This document shows, one piece after another, positions 23,330-34,504 of a DNA stretch of 64,000 nucleotides. Both the position numbers and the translations under genes were made by a program. The notes under the pieces are model-generated. The model did no database searches, had not been told where the DNA came from, and was given only the letters and a program-made list of their open reading frames with translations. Each line of letters opens with the position of its first letter. The first letter of the stretch is position 1. Source of the stretch: Coptis chinensis (Eukaryota > Streptophyta > Magnoliopsida > Ranunculales > Ranunculaceae); contig CM027380.1 of NCBI GenBank assembly GCA_015680905.1, positions 53,957,001 through 54,021,000 of the forward strand, in the 5' to 3' direction.

Positions 23330-23475
23330 TTGGTCAAATAAAAATTGTTATTTTCTTGGAGGATAATGCGGGGTGCTGGACCTGGCACTCGACTCCTTTG
23401 CAGATCAACAAAGGCAGATTCATATTTAAAATTATTTAAAGCATACAATTTTGAAAGAACCATTAGCACCGTGGC
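23330..23475 (-). pseudogene. F-box gene N-terminal part (other half of 10027-10905)
   Basis: Minus-strand frame reads VLSKLYALNNFKYESAFVDL, resembling the end of an F-box (V.KSW.ALI..P.F), then SRVPGPAPRIILQ and ENNNFYLTNTA, the usual link between F-box and FBA repeat. The last residues run into the TSD TTGGT and continue in the sequence at 10905 and below, with one frameshift just after the junction. Upstream of 23475 the F-box itself is lost in stops. This proves the two pieces were one gene before the 12.4-kb insertion. Confidence 0.7.
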
Positions 23476-23727
23476 GTGCTAGTTTTCGCTTCATCACGAA
23501 TCCAATGCTACACCTATACGACAGAAACTTCCACTTGGCTTCAATAACCAAATACCAAGCCTAGACTTAGCCTAGATAGATAAATACGCACAAAATTGAT
23601 ATTCGTAGTGAAAATTGATATTATTAGTGATACTAGTCCTCTCTAAATCAATTGTTGAATTATACGTAGAATAGGGGATTACTATTCAGAGATGTATTTG
23701 GAAATAGAATACGAATCATATACTAAG

Positions 23728-23876
23728 ACTCCGCTTGGTATCTTGGAATGAGATGTAAATTTGTGAATTTATGTTTTGGAAACTTTTCTTTTGGAAGATT
23801 TTGCCAAATAAAATGTTTCACAAATTAAAAAGTACTTGGTAGCTGGAGAAGATAACTGAGATATGTTGAATCAGGG
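23728..23876. repeat. ~150-bp direct repeat, copy 1
   Basis: Matches 24828-24976 (phrases GGTATCTTGGAATGAGATG, TTTTGGAAACTTTTCTTTTG, AGATATGTTGAAT). No coding content. Confidence 0.85.
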
Positions 23877-24578
23877 AGTGACTCTCAAGGATAAAAATGC
23901 CGAAAAAGTAACTCTCAATGACACATTTTTATTTTTGTAACTCATAAGGATCGAGTAGATGAAAGGTCAAGTATACCCTTGACGCGAAATAAAAAACGGA
24001 TCGGGTAGATGAAATGTCAAGTATACCCCTGATGCAAAATAATTAACGTCCCGGCCCAGACGAGACGACCCGGTGTATTTAGTATGAACATTGAATGTTC
24101 ATAGTCTTTGGGTATGAACATTGATTGGGTATGAACATTCAATGTGCATACATGAACATTCAATGTTTATAGTCCTTGGGTATGAACATTCAATGTTCAT
24201 AGTGAACATTTAATGTTCATAGTTGTTTGGGTATGAACATTCAATGTTCATAGTTTTTGGATATGAACATTGATTGGGTATGAACATTCAATGAATGTTC
24301 ATACATCCATCAATATATTGTATAAGGTACATTCACCTATTTGGATATGAACAATCATTGTTCATAGTAAAATGACAGAAAGGGTAAAATTAGAAAATAT
24401 TTATTTTAAATCCGGGTCATTTGTCCTTGAGGGTTATTTTCACGAAAATGTATAACTGGCATTTTAAAAAATATAAAAAGGCGGGGCAAACTTATTTTGT
24501 CTTTGAGGGTTACTAATTTTGAAATAGTGGTTTCGTGAGTTACTTTTTCCCAAAATTTGTCCTTGTGAGTTACTCACA
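23873..24578. mobile_element. Small element with imperfect TIRs, carrying a palindrome array
   Basis: Left GAGTGACTCTCAAGGATAAA and right (reverse complement) GTGAGTAACTCACAAGGACAA, each followed by GAAAAAGTAACTC, form inverted ends. ATGTTGAAT occurs at 23863-23871 and again at 24639-24647, about 60 bp past the right TIR, so the outer limit and TSD are uncertain. It encodes nothing. A ~60-bp direct repeat (GTAGATGAAAGGTCAAGTAT) and the palindrome array fill it. Confidence 0.55.
24082..24369. repeat. Palindromic minisatellite array 1
   Basis: About seven copies of TATGAACATTCAATGTTCATA-like palindromes (arms TGAACA / TGTTCA) separated by GTCCTTGGG-type spacers. Some half-units face each other directly. 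Confidence 0.85.
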
Positions 24579-24719
24579 AAAAACCGTGTCCTCTAGACTT
24601 TATTTTCCTCAAAATTGGGCCTTGGGACCAATTTCTTGATGTTGAATTATAGTCGGGGACGAGGGGTTTTAATTTAAGGGAAAGTTTTGACATGACTTTA
24701 GAATAGCAAAATTTTATCC

Positions 24720-24744
24720 TTTTTTTTTTTTTTTTTTTTTTTTT
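24720..24744. repeat. Poly(T) tract, about 25 bp
   Basis: Could be the tail of a minus-strand retroposed copy; no body recognised on its right. Confidence 0.85.
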
Positions 24745-24827
24745 GTGTGTCAAATCTTTCTATATGGGCCCACTACCAAATCACCCAACCAAGCAAAGAT
24801 TTGCCCTCTTTTCCAGACCAAACAAGC

Positions 24828-24976
24828 GGAGCCTCTTGGTATCGTGGAATGAGATGCAAATTTGTAAATTTCTATTTTGGAAACTTTTCTTTTGGAAGAT
24901 TTTGCAAAATAAAATGTTTCACAAATTAAGAAGTGATTGGTAGCTGGAGAAGATAAAACTGAGATATGTTGAATTA
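24828..24976. repeat. ~150-bp direct repeat, copy 2
   Basis: Second copy of 23728-23876, continuing into TTATAGTCAGGGTGAGGGG, which also matches 24646-24668 after the inserted element. The original duplication is about 0.3 kb and was later split by the TIR element. Confidence 0.8.
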
Positions 24977-25104
24977 TAGTCAGGGTGAGGGGTTTTAATT
25001 TACGCTAAATCTACCGTGCGCGAGATGTACTGAAACTAATGGTGCGCGCATTTTCTAGCCACACATTTGCGAGGGTAGAACCGGAACAAACCGGGTGAAC
25101 AAGT

Positions 25105-26665
25105 CAATGCAACAAGTCACATAAACTACTATGGTTCCGGGTAACAAAAAGTACATAACATTCGAGTATGATATATATAGAGTCATATCTATCAGTGATT
25201 CGAGCGCTAATATGACATATATAGTGTCATATATGAGATAACATTATCAGTCATATAAAAAGTGAGATAACATTCGAGTAAGACATATATAGTGTCATAT
25301 CTATCTGTGATTGTTGGTACCAAACGTATAAAACTCTAATTGACATATGTTATAAAAAGTGACATAACATTTGAGTATGACATATATAGTGTCATATCTA
25401 TTAGTGATTTTTATACTACCCAACGTATTTTATTGACATATGTTATAAAAGGTGACATACAATTCAACTATGACACAAGTCACATAAACTACTATGGTTC
25501 CGAGTCAACAAGTTAATCCAACCAAAAAGTAACAAAAAGTACATAACATTCGAGTATGATATATATAGAGTCATATCTATCAGTGATTCGAGCACTAATA
25601 TGACATATATAGGGTCATATATGAGATAACATTATCAGTTATATAAAAAGTGAGATAACATTCGAGTAAGACATATATAGTGTCATATCTATCTGTGATT
25701 GTTGGTAATTTAATTATAAAACTCTAATTGACATATGTTATAAAAAGTGACATAACATTCGAGTATGACATATATAGTGTCATATCTATTAGTGATTCTT
25801 ATACAACCCAACGTATTTTATTGACATATGTTATAAAAGGTGACATACAATTCGAGTATGACACAAGTCACATAAACTACTATGGTTCCGGGTCAACAAG
25901 TTAATCCAACCAAAAAGTAACAAAAAGTACATAACATTCGAGTATGATATATATAGAGTCATATCTACCAGTGATTCGAGCGCTAATATGACATATATAG
26001 GGTCATATATGAGATAACATTATCAGTCATATAAAAAGTGAGATAACATTCGAGTAAGACATATATAGTGTCATATCTATTTGTGATTGTTGGTACCGAA
26101 CGTATAAAACTCTAATTGACATATGTTATAAAAAGTGACATAACATTCGAGTATGACATATATAGTGTCATATCTATCAATGATTCTTATACAACCCAAC
26201 GTATTTTATTGACATATGTTATAAAAGGTGACATACAATTCGAGTATGACACAAGTCACATAAACTACTATGGTTCCGGGTCAACAAGTTAATCCAACCA
26301 AAAAGTAACAAAAAGTACATAACATTCGAGTATGATATATATAGAGTCATATCTATCAGTGATTCGAGCGCTAATATGACATATATAGTGTCATATATGA
26401 GATAACATTATCAGTCATATAAAAAGTGAGATAACATTCAAGTAAGACATACATAGTGTCATATCTATCTGTGATTGTTGGTATCGAACGTATAAAACTC
26501 TAATTGACATATGTTATAAAAAGTGGCATAATATTCGAGTATGACATATATAGTGTCATATCTATTAGTGATTCTTATACCACCCAACATATTTTATTGA
26601 CATATGTTATAAAAGGTGACATACAATTTGAGTATGACATATATAGTGTCATATCTATTTGCGAT
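25105..26665. repeat. Satellite-like tandem array, ~388-bp unit, about four copies
   Basis: The landmark AAGTCACATAAACTACTATG occurs near 25113, 25477, 25865 and 26253 (spacing 364, 388, 388). Each unit holds three to four sub-repeats ending in the palindromic core GACATATATAGTGTCATAT and the phrase ATTGACATATGTTATAAAA. Copies are highly similar. There is no gene in it. Confidence 0.92.
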
Positions 26666-27195
26666 TCACATAACATTTGAGTATGACATATATATGATAT
26701 ACTTTCTGTTTATAGAACTATTAATTACATACTATAGCTTATATGACATTTTTTTTTATAACATATATATTTTACAATGCAATTTTATGTACCGGGTAGT
26801 AGGTCACGTACTCTGTACTCTATGAAATATTAACTTATGAGTAAAACTCGTCACACCCCGATTGTCTCTCTACGCACGACAAGTTTATTCCAAAAAAAAA
26901 CTAGTGCTCTCTCTCCATATCTCATTTTTGTTAATATGACTATTATAATCTTAAATAACTCTCTCCACACCCCATTTTTTTTGTTAATATGACCATTATA
27001 ACATTAAATAACTCTTTCCACACCCCATTGTAATTCAAACGAGCTCTTCACCGTACTTACTACTCTACGAACACTCCTACCACTCATGCTCTATGAAATT
27101 TCTCCCCTCCCTCTCTTGTTCTATTAGGTTAGTCTTGAGTCACCTACAAAATTGTTGTTATTCCCACCAAATTTTGACTTTAAGAATGGACTCAT
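26666..27195. other. Intergenic; degenerate satellite edge and short tandem repeat
   Basis: 26683-26830 shares GTACCGGGTAGTAG and CACGTACTCTGTACTCTATG with 31835-31866. A ~65-bp unit (TTGTTAATATGACTATTATAA / CTCTCTCCACACCCCATTTT) repeats between 26925 and 27030. No gene before 27196. Confidence 0.6.
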
Positions 27196-29144
27196 GTGCT
27201 GGAAGCAACATTCAAGATAAATTCTCCCGCCAAAATCAAAATGATAACTTTGATTAGTGTTAAAAGTGACATGGAGTCAGCTTTAACACTACTGCAATCA
27301 AATTATTATTCCGATGATGAACTTTACAACAATGTTGAAATTAGCTATCCCGATATGACCGAATCATTTACAACAATTGAGGTAATAATGTAATTTGAAA
27401 GTTTGTATTTTTTATTTATTTTATCAATAACTTATCAAAAAACAATTTTCGTCAATAGTATCTAAGATCAAGGGTTTACGCAGGTCTTTGAAGATCGTCA
27501 CTCGTTGATCCGATGGTGTTCGACAGTTGGTATGACTATTGGAGTTGTGGTTGTGATACCAAGGTCTGATAATTTGGGACTTGGGCGAAGACCTAGAGTT
27601 TTCTTGAGTTACGAAAGGAGTGGAAAATTTAGACCATCCGTAAAGCCGAAAATATTGAACAAAAAAACGAAAGAATATAAGCAATCCAATTCGAAGAAAT
27701 GTGGCTGTCCATTTGTGTTGAAAGGAAAATTACGAAACGAAGGTGGATGGATACTGAGTGTTATGTGTGGAACTTATAATCATACTATTGGGGAGCATCT
27801 TATAGGTCGTGCATTAAATTAGGAAGGTTAAAAAGCTGAAAAAAAAATTGATTGTTCAGATTTGTCTTTGAGTGGTGTTAAACCGCTGCGTGAAATTTTA
27901 CTCCTCTTGAAACAGAGAGATGACAATAATTTGTCAAACAAAAGTACTTTATACAATTATCGTCACAAGAATCAGTTGGTTTGGTTGAGTGGAAGAAACC
28001 AAATGCAAGAAATTCTAAGAAATTTAGAAGAATTTGGGTACACAGAGTTTCATAGGGATAATCCCAAAGAATGTGAATGTAGAGATTTGTTGTTTGCACA
28101 TCCCTAATCAATTCATTTGGCAAAGTGTTTTCCCGAGGTCATTGTCATAGATTGCACGTACAAGACGAATGTGTTCAAGATGCCATTGTTTGAAGTTGTT
28201 GGGTTCACATCCACGATGAAGACATTCTGTATTGCTTTTGGGTATTTGGAGAGTGAGAAAGAAGGTTCTTACCTTTGGGTTTTGAAGAGGTTCGTGATAT
28301 TCGGACTACAAAGCTACTACGTAAAGATAATTAAGACTGATTGTGAGTTGGCACTTACGAACGCGATAGCTATAGTGTTTCCCGACCAAGACACTTCTTG
28401 TGTCGAGTTCACATCAGGAGGAACATCGAGACAAAGGCCAAAAAAACATTTGAGAAATTTGTTGAGTATGAACAATTTATGTTTATGTTTGAAATAGTGA
28501 TAACAGCTCGTACTGAAGTTGAGTACTTGGAACACCTACGTTGTTTTAAACTTGAGTACGGAGATCATTATGGTGTTGTGGAATACATAGAAGACCAGTG
28601 GCTTTCGAAGTATAGAGAAAGGTTTGTCTCAGCTTGGATAGATCTCCATATGCATTTTGTTACTTCGAGCAGTAACCGAATTGAAAGTATGCATTCCTCT
28701 TTGAAAAGTCATTTGCGTTCTAGCAATAATGGTAACTTCTGTCGAAACTTTAATTTGATTAATAATCTCCTGACAAACCAAGTGACATAAATTGAAAGTT
28801 CTTTTAATAGGAGCTTGAATCTCTGGGATCATCGTTACAAACAAAACACATATGTGCAACTTAGAGGGTACATTTCTAGAGATGCATTGGATTTGACAGC
28901 AAAAGAGCTAATAAGGTCTGTTAGAGTTGGGACAGATGAAATTCGTTGTCGTTGTGTTTACAAGAGTATGTATGGGCTTCCTTGTGCGCATGAGTTATGT
29001 GAAATTGTTCTAATTGGTAGGGGAAGCATCCCTTTATCTTTGATACACCCTAGGTGGAGACAACTTAGTAGCACTCCGATTGATCTTCCTAATGGGTCCT
29101 TTGATATTCATCCCAAGCTTGCACAGATTCAGAAGAAGTTGTAG
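27196..29144 (+). pseudogene. MULE transposase (MuDR/FAR1-like) with SWIM zinc finger
   Basis: Exon 1 (27196-27381) is joined in phase 0 across a 102-nt GT-AG intron (27382-27483) to VFEDRHSLIRWCSTVGMTIG, SYERSGKFRP and KKCGCPFVLKGKL, a FAR1/WRKY-GCM-type zinc region. The transposase core reads LLFAHP, FPEVIVIDCTYKTNVFKMPL (DDE domain, first Asp in DCTYKT), then GYLESEKEGSYLWVLKRF. A frameshift near 28400 leads to CRVHIRRNIETKAKK and RIESMHSSLK. The SWIM finger is CRCVYKSMYGLPCAHEL (about 28945-28995). Stops at 27820, 28107, 28788 and 29142 make it a pseudogene. MULE transposases cut and paste elements with 9-bp duplications, such as 7646-8925. The reading frame runs on into an OTU domain. 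Confidence 0.92.
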
Positions 29145-30074
29145 TCGCTCTCAGATGAACACAAGGTTTTGATGCTGAAAAAGTGTGTAGAACTAGGCGA
29201 TCCAAAGGCAACTTTCATGCGAGAGCCTTGGGTCAACACCAATGTGAGTGGTAGGCCACCTGGAATAAAAATTGGTGTAAAGACATGTAAAGATAAAAGA
29301 GACACAAAGAGAGAGCCTTCAGCTTTCGAGTATGCACAAACAGTTGAGGAACAAATTGTAACTCAAGAAAGCAAGAATAGTAAAGCTAAGAAGTTGGTAC
29401 CATGCAAAAGAAAACCAAGAAGAACTCATATTCAAGTGTTTGTAGATTTACCTGAAATTGGATCTAATTGGGATGATGGGCTACGTGACTTAAATCCATT
29501 GATACGAGACTTCATTGTGGATTGGCAAAATGTTGAACAGAATGGATATTGTGGATTTAGCGCGATTGCACGATGCTTAGGGTCTAATCGAGATGATGCA
29601 TGGATTACTTGAGGGCTCTTATGTTGACAGAGTTGATTCCCATGAGGTAGATTATACTTCAATGATGGGTGGAGAAGAACGAAAAGAAGCGATCAAGACA
29701 AATCTACGATATACAGTTCCATATCTGATGAACCCCAAAGAATGGTTTGAACTTCCTTCAATGGAATTTTTAGCCGCTAATACTTTTCGGTGTGTCCTTG
29801 TCGTTATTGGAGAGAAAGAATGTATGTCATACTTTCCTTTGTGGATCGCTCCCGATCCAACTCGTGTCGGATAAGCGGCAATAGGCCATATTGGAGGAGG
29901 CACACATTTTGTGAAACTTCGTGCTTGAAGATGATAGTCCTATTCCGCCACTTGCTCAGTGGTGGGAGTCATTTGCATGGACAAGCTTGGGATTGGGCAA
30001 CTATAATGGAACCAAGGATCGTGAAGTGGTATAAAAGGGTTCCAAAAACTGTTATGGATTTAGACCTTTCGTAA
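29145..30074 (+). pseudogene. OTU-like cysteine protease domain fused to the MULE transposase
   Basis: After a basic linker (KKLVPCKRKPRRTHIQVF) the frame reads WQNVEQNGYCGFSAIARCLG. This matches the Cys box of plant transposon-borne OTU proteases, where DGNC/DGHCGFRAIA is usual; here Asp is replaced but Cys stays. A +1 shift at about 29600 continues as VDSHEVDYTSMMGG and NPKEWFELPSMEFLAANTF. Another break near 29872 leads to HIGGGTHFVKL, the catalytic His box. Known OTU proteins are deubiquitinating enzymes; whether these transposon versions cleave ubiquitin is not known. The three frames collinear with the MULE suggest one ancestral polypeptide of about 900 residues. Confidence 0.8.
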
Positions 30075-30955
30075 CTATCCTTGTACTGACAGGATTTTTT
30101 GGCTTTAATATGTATTTTTTGCATGTGTATATACTGTCATAAATTGCAGAATGTATTAGAATATGTCAGAAATGGTATTAACTAGTTTTTGTTAAGTGCT
30201 CTGTAAATAGTATTAAAATGCAAGAATATGGTAAGTGCTTTGTCAGTTTAAGGTAGGAACCAAAGGCATATCGAGCTTCAGGTGAGCTTTATCACTTGTG
30301 TTGTGACAAAAGAACACCAGCTGCCTTTACAGTACAAAGTGAACGAGGGACTGATGGGTTCTAGAACAAGCTATCTTAATTCGAAATAAGAATTCAGGAC
30401 TGGCGAACTAGCAAGGATATTCCTGTCATACAGTAAATGCAAAGAGATTTTTTTCCTCTTGTAAACATAAGTTAGAGTATGTTTATGATGCTCTGCAGTG
30501 TACTCTGAATCCTGTTTTTATAGCTAATTTTGGCACTTGTTTGAACTTGCATTAATTTAGTAAATTGGCAATGGAACAAGCAACCCAGAGTCCAAAACAC
30601 ATCTTAATCTCTGACAAATGTTTCTTAATCACGTTTTGCACAAACTTTTGTTTCAAACATTCTCTTATAACATTTTTTATAAAGTTTGGGATATCATATG
30701 TAGCAATGACTTCATGGAGATTACAATTATCATTAAACCCTAACTATCAATGTTCTAAACTGTCATTTTAAACATGCCTCCACGAACACGAGGAGGATCA
30801 AGCACCTAAACCCGAAAAAGAAAATGTAGCGAAGTGCCACCAATTCCCATTGTTGACAACTCCTCCACTAGAAATTTCATTGCCAACCATCGTAGGCTTA
30901 GAGTAAGTTCATCTCTCTTTCATTTTGATTTAGTTATGACATATTTCATGCTTGT
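30075..30955. other. Intergenic downstream of the MULE gene, no gene seen
   Basis: AT-rich, likely 3' flank of the MULE gene. Open frame 30565-30771 has no resemblance to a family. A short basic phrase near 30780-30830 (GGSST.TRKRK) is too weak to call. Confidence 0.5.
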
Positions 30956-30956
30956 C

Positions 30957-31140
30957 GAGTGAGCGGAGCGAATGATCTTGGCAGAAGGGGGGGGGGGGGA
31001 TATGCGGACAAAAACCAAGTTGGTTGGTTTCTGTCTCTGTCCTCAACTTCTCTCTCATTTTTTCTTCGCCCCCAATACCCTTTCTCCTTCACCCAACTCT
31101 CTCTCTCCCCTTGACTCCAGCTCACTCCCACCGCCATGCA
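30957..31140 (-). mobile_element. Partial copy of the TCGAGTGAGC MITE
   Basis: Reverse complement of this segment matches 58970-59164: GGAGAGAGAGAGTTGGGTGA, GGGTATTGGGGGCGAAGAAA, a G/C homopolymer and the terminal TCGAGTGAGCGGAGCGAA. Only one end (at 30957) is present. The far arm is missing, so this is a truncated copy. Confidence 0.75.
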
Positions 31141-31295
31141 AGATATACTAGTTGAATGTTCTTAGAATTTGTTGTTCTCTGCCAAAATTTTATAACTGGT
31201 TGAAATATATTTTATACCCTTATCTTATTTTCACTCTCTTATCTTATCTTCAATGCTACTCTATTGTCCTCCATACTACATAGTGGACTTCAAGT

Positions 31296-31502
31296 GTTCA
31301 TACTCTTAGTGGCTCAAACAGGGGGGTATCTCAAATTGACCCATGAACATTCAGTGTTCATACTCCTAGTGGACTATGAACACTGAATGTTCATACTCTT
31401 GTTGGACTATGAACATTCAGTGTTCATACCATTGAATTATGAACAATGAATGTTCATACTCTTGTTGGACTATGAACGACGAATGTTCATACTCTTGTTG
31501 GA
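31296..31502. repeat. Palindromic minisatellite array 2
   Basis: Five palindromes of the ATGAACATTCAGTGTTCAT type separated by the 14-base spacer ACTCTTGTTGGACT or ACTCCTAGTGGACT (33-bp period). One copy is mutated to GAACGACGAATGTTC. Confidence 0.85.
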
Positions 31503-31910
31503 CAGCTTATACATTGTCGTATATAAACTTTCTTTGTTATATAGTGTTGTGCATAGCTTATTCAGCGTCGTCCAAATAATGTCGTATATAAGCTCTGCGA
31601 GTAGATATGACACTATAACTGTCATACTTATATGTTATGTCACTGGTCGGTATGTCACTTACTTTAAGTGACATTTACTTTAAGTGACATACTTTCGCAA
31701 GGTAAAAACTCCAATCGTTGACATCTCACTGCATATGTCGCATGCTTCCACAATGCCATTTCTAGTTGCATATATTTGGCATAAAGTATGATATACTTTC
31801 TGTTTATGAAACTATCCTTAATTCTTATGTACCGGGTAGTAGACCACGTACTCTGTACTCTATGAAATTTTGCATAACATACTATACTATGTATGTTAAT
31901 TAAAAGCACA

Positions 31911-32225
31911 TTTACAATTATTTTTACATCATACATTCGTACCACGTTGGGTATGTACTTTGTTATGTATGACGGTATGCTATGATATTTTCCATGACAT
32001 ACTATACTATGTATGTTATTTATAATCACATACATCGTTATTTTTACATAGTACCTTCATAAGGTGTTACTTATGACATACTTTCTTGGCTATGACTATT
32101 CGGATAGCATACTATCATGTATGTCAACATAATGATATAGACAATTATTTGTTTATACTAATTTTTAGTGAAGCGTTTTTAATGACATACTTTACTACGT
32201 ATGAGCTAAGATTTTTGGTGAACAC
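31911..32225 (+). repeat. ~300-bp direct repeat flanking the FRS pseudogene, left copy
   Basis: Matches 35205-35515 in the same orientation: ATTCGTACC.CGTTGGGTATG, CATGACATACTATACTATG, TTTACATAGTACCTTC and TTTTAATGACATACTTTACT. The region 31503-31910 before it is AT-rich with related GACATACTTT phrases and no gene. Confidence 0.85.
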
Positions 32226-32284
32226 GGTTTACCTGTCGGTAAAGTTGCAACTGTTTTTAGTGGGAAAGAAGTTGGGTTAGCATT

Positions 32285-34245
32285 ACAAATAAGGATTGCT
32301 GGAACCATCATTATGGTTTGACTAGAAAGATGCCTAAAAAAGGTGATGCAATTGCCGTGCTTAAATATTTTATGTAGAAGAGTGCTGAGAACCCCCAGTT
32401 TTACTACGCTATTGATCTAAATCAAAATGGGACTCCAGTAAACTTTTTCTGGGTTGATGGGAGGTCTCGAAAGTGCAAAGATATGAGTATTTCGGGGATG
32501 TTGTCTCTTTTGATACCACATAACGTACGAATGCATCTCTATGCCTTTTGCCCCTTTTACTAGAGTCAATCAGCATGCAGTCGATTCAGTTATTCAGTTA
32601 TATGGTTGTTTAAGGCCTAGCTTGCAGCCATGGGTGGTCGTGCGCCAACTGTAATCATCACTTACTAGGATAAAGCGATGATTGCAGCCATTGCAAAAGT
32701 GTTCCCTGATACTCGTCATCGTTACTGTCTTTGGCATATTATGCAGAAATTTCAAGAGAAGCTATCCTTTACTAAAATTGAGACACTGGTAACTGACCTG
32801 AATAACACTATTTCTCTCCTCGTATATTTTTTTTTGCTAAAGGGTAAGCTCTTGCATTAGATAGCAAAGAAAAAACAGTATACATTTTGTGAGGGCCCTG
32901 GGTAGACCACTCCAACATACATTTCCTAAATTTTTAAGAAATAAATCTGAAATAAGTAGAGTGTTGATTCTCTAACCTATAAACAAAATTAGGTTTATTC
33001 TCCCACCATTGCTTCTGGCATTTTGCTAGGGTCTCTCCTCGTATAAGATTGCTGGTTTTGAAAGAAGATGGTGTACAATAATAGAGAAGAATGAGTTGTC
33101 GCAAATCCTTGGTTGATGTAAATGTATAATATCGCGGAGAAATGGGTTCCTTGTTATCTCGGTGACACATTTTTTTCGGTATGCATAATGATTGGGAGGA
33201 GGAATCGATGAATTCTCGATTACGACCAATTCCAGAATTCGAAGCACTATGCTGATGGAGTTTGTACATGGTAATGAGAGATCTTTGGCTTTGATTTCTA
33301 GGAATGAAAAGAGATGCCGATTAACGCACTAAGCATAGTTCACTTAATTGTGGCTAAAGATGCTTTCCTCCTTATGCATGCCGCGAAGGCCTATCGATTA
33401 ATGCATTCAATATATTTAAGGAGCAATTAGAGAAGGCAAAGATGGAGTACAAAATTGATGGGGACGAGATTGTCAACAATGGAACCGGAAGCTACATGGT
33501 GAAATTCAGAGACCCTTGAGGAAGAAGTCCGCTTTGGAAAGTGAGTTTCAATAGAGGAACCTAGAGGAGACTGAATGTAAGTATTTTTAGTTTATGGGGT
33601 TACTTTGTGGTCACATGTTAAAGATTTTTCAAGCTACTTAAATCAAGAGATTCCAAGGCATTTTCTTTGAAGCGTGGATGCAAAAGGCAAACATGTATAG
33701 AGCGGAGTTTCATATTGGATTAGTGGTCGGCCATGAAAACCATGAACTTTTGAGAGTGGCTCATTGTATCAAGGTTGCTTTCCAAGTGGCTTACGATGCG
33801 GGGAGTAGTGTTGAGGCTTATTCATATTTTATAGAAAAGATGGATGAAATGGCTAAGCATGTCTCAACGTTGAATATAGCTTCGAACGAAGGAGACGAAG
33901 ATAATGAAGTTGAAGAGTCTTTCTTTGATACCTCACAGGTTATGATTGTGATATTAATGTTTAATTTGATATAGGTTTAGTGTTTAATGTTATTTGATTT
34001 ATTATAATGTTTAATTTGATAAAAATATATATATATAATATATTTTGACTTCCAAATCTTTATTTAAGATATTGATTTTGAATCCCAACATTTCTCAAAC
34101 AAAAGGGAGGAAGAAGAAAGCAGAGAGATGGAAATCCCCCAGAGAAATAGCCCTAAACAATCCAGGAAGAATGTGTAGAAACCGTGGGAAAATAAGACTC
34201 GAAATTGTCCGTCCGAGAAAAATAAGACGTAATTTGTGAAATGTA
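32285..34245 (+). pseudogene. FAR1-RELATED SEQUENCE (FRS)-like pseudogene
   Basis: Recognisable blocks in order: NKDCWNHHYGLTRKMPKKGD, VLKYFM and QFYYAIDLNQNGTP with FFWVDGRSRKC (FRS linker), SYSVIWLF and LAAMGGRAPTVIIT.DKAM, then IAKVFPDTRHRYCLWHIMQK (MULE-derived transposase domain of FRS proteins). After an inserted LINE piece come FERRW and LGDTFF, and downstream the C-terminal region with NPNISQTKGRKKKAERWKSP and a CCHC-like remnant. FRS proteins are domesticated MULE transposases acting as transcription factors in light signalling. The N-terminal FAR1 DNA-binding domain is absent. Stops and shifts are frequent. It is flanked by 300-bp direct repeats. Confidence 0.85.
32827..33031 (-). 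mobile_element. 5'-truncated LINE insertion, 14-bp TSD TCTCTCCTCGTATA
   Basis: On the minus strand it ends with KCQKQWWENKPNFVYRL and ENQHSTYFRFIS (C-terminus of an L1 RNase H), 3' UTR, CCTTTAGC and poly(A) (T run at 32827-32835). The 14-bp direct repeat at 32813-32826 and 33032-33045 is a clean target-primed-insertion duplication. The same LINE 3' end occurs on the + strand at 56640-56854. It split the FRS pseudogene. Confidence 0.92.
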
Positions 34246-34381
34246 AGTATTTTTGGTTGATAGGTTGCTTGGTTTGTAGGTTAATACATAATCTATGATA
34301 TGTTAGAAGGGTGCACATGCTTTGTGCATTTTGGTATTTTTCTGACCCTCTACTTGATATATGAAAGTGATTATGCTGTGG

Positions 34382-34504
34382 TTGTTCATACCTATTTGGG
34401 GTATGAACAATCACTGTTCAAACCCCATTATGAGCTATGAACACTCATTGTTCATATCTTAACATGACCTATGAACACTCATTGTTCATATGAACAACCA
34501 TTGA
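34382..34504. repeat. Palindromic minisatellite array 3
   Basis: Units such as ATGAACACTCATTGTTCATA and ATGAACAATCACTGTTCA with spacers containing TATGAGCT and ATGACCT. Confidence 0.8.

Noticed and set aside
32934..33269. 111-codon minus-strand frame as a gene
   Set aside because: It is a chance fusion of the LINE insert end with antisense FRS sequence.
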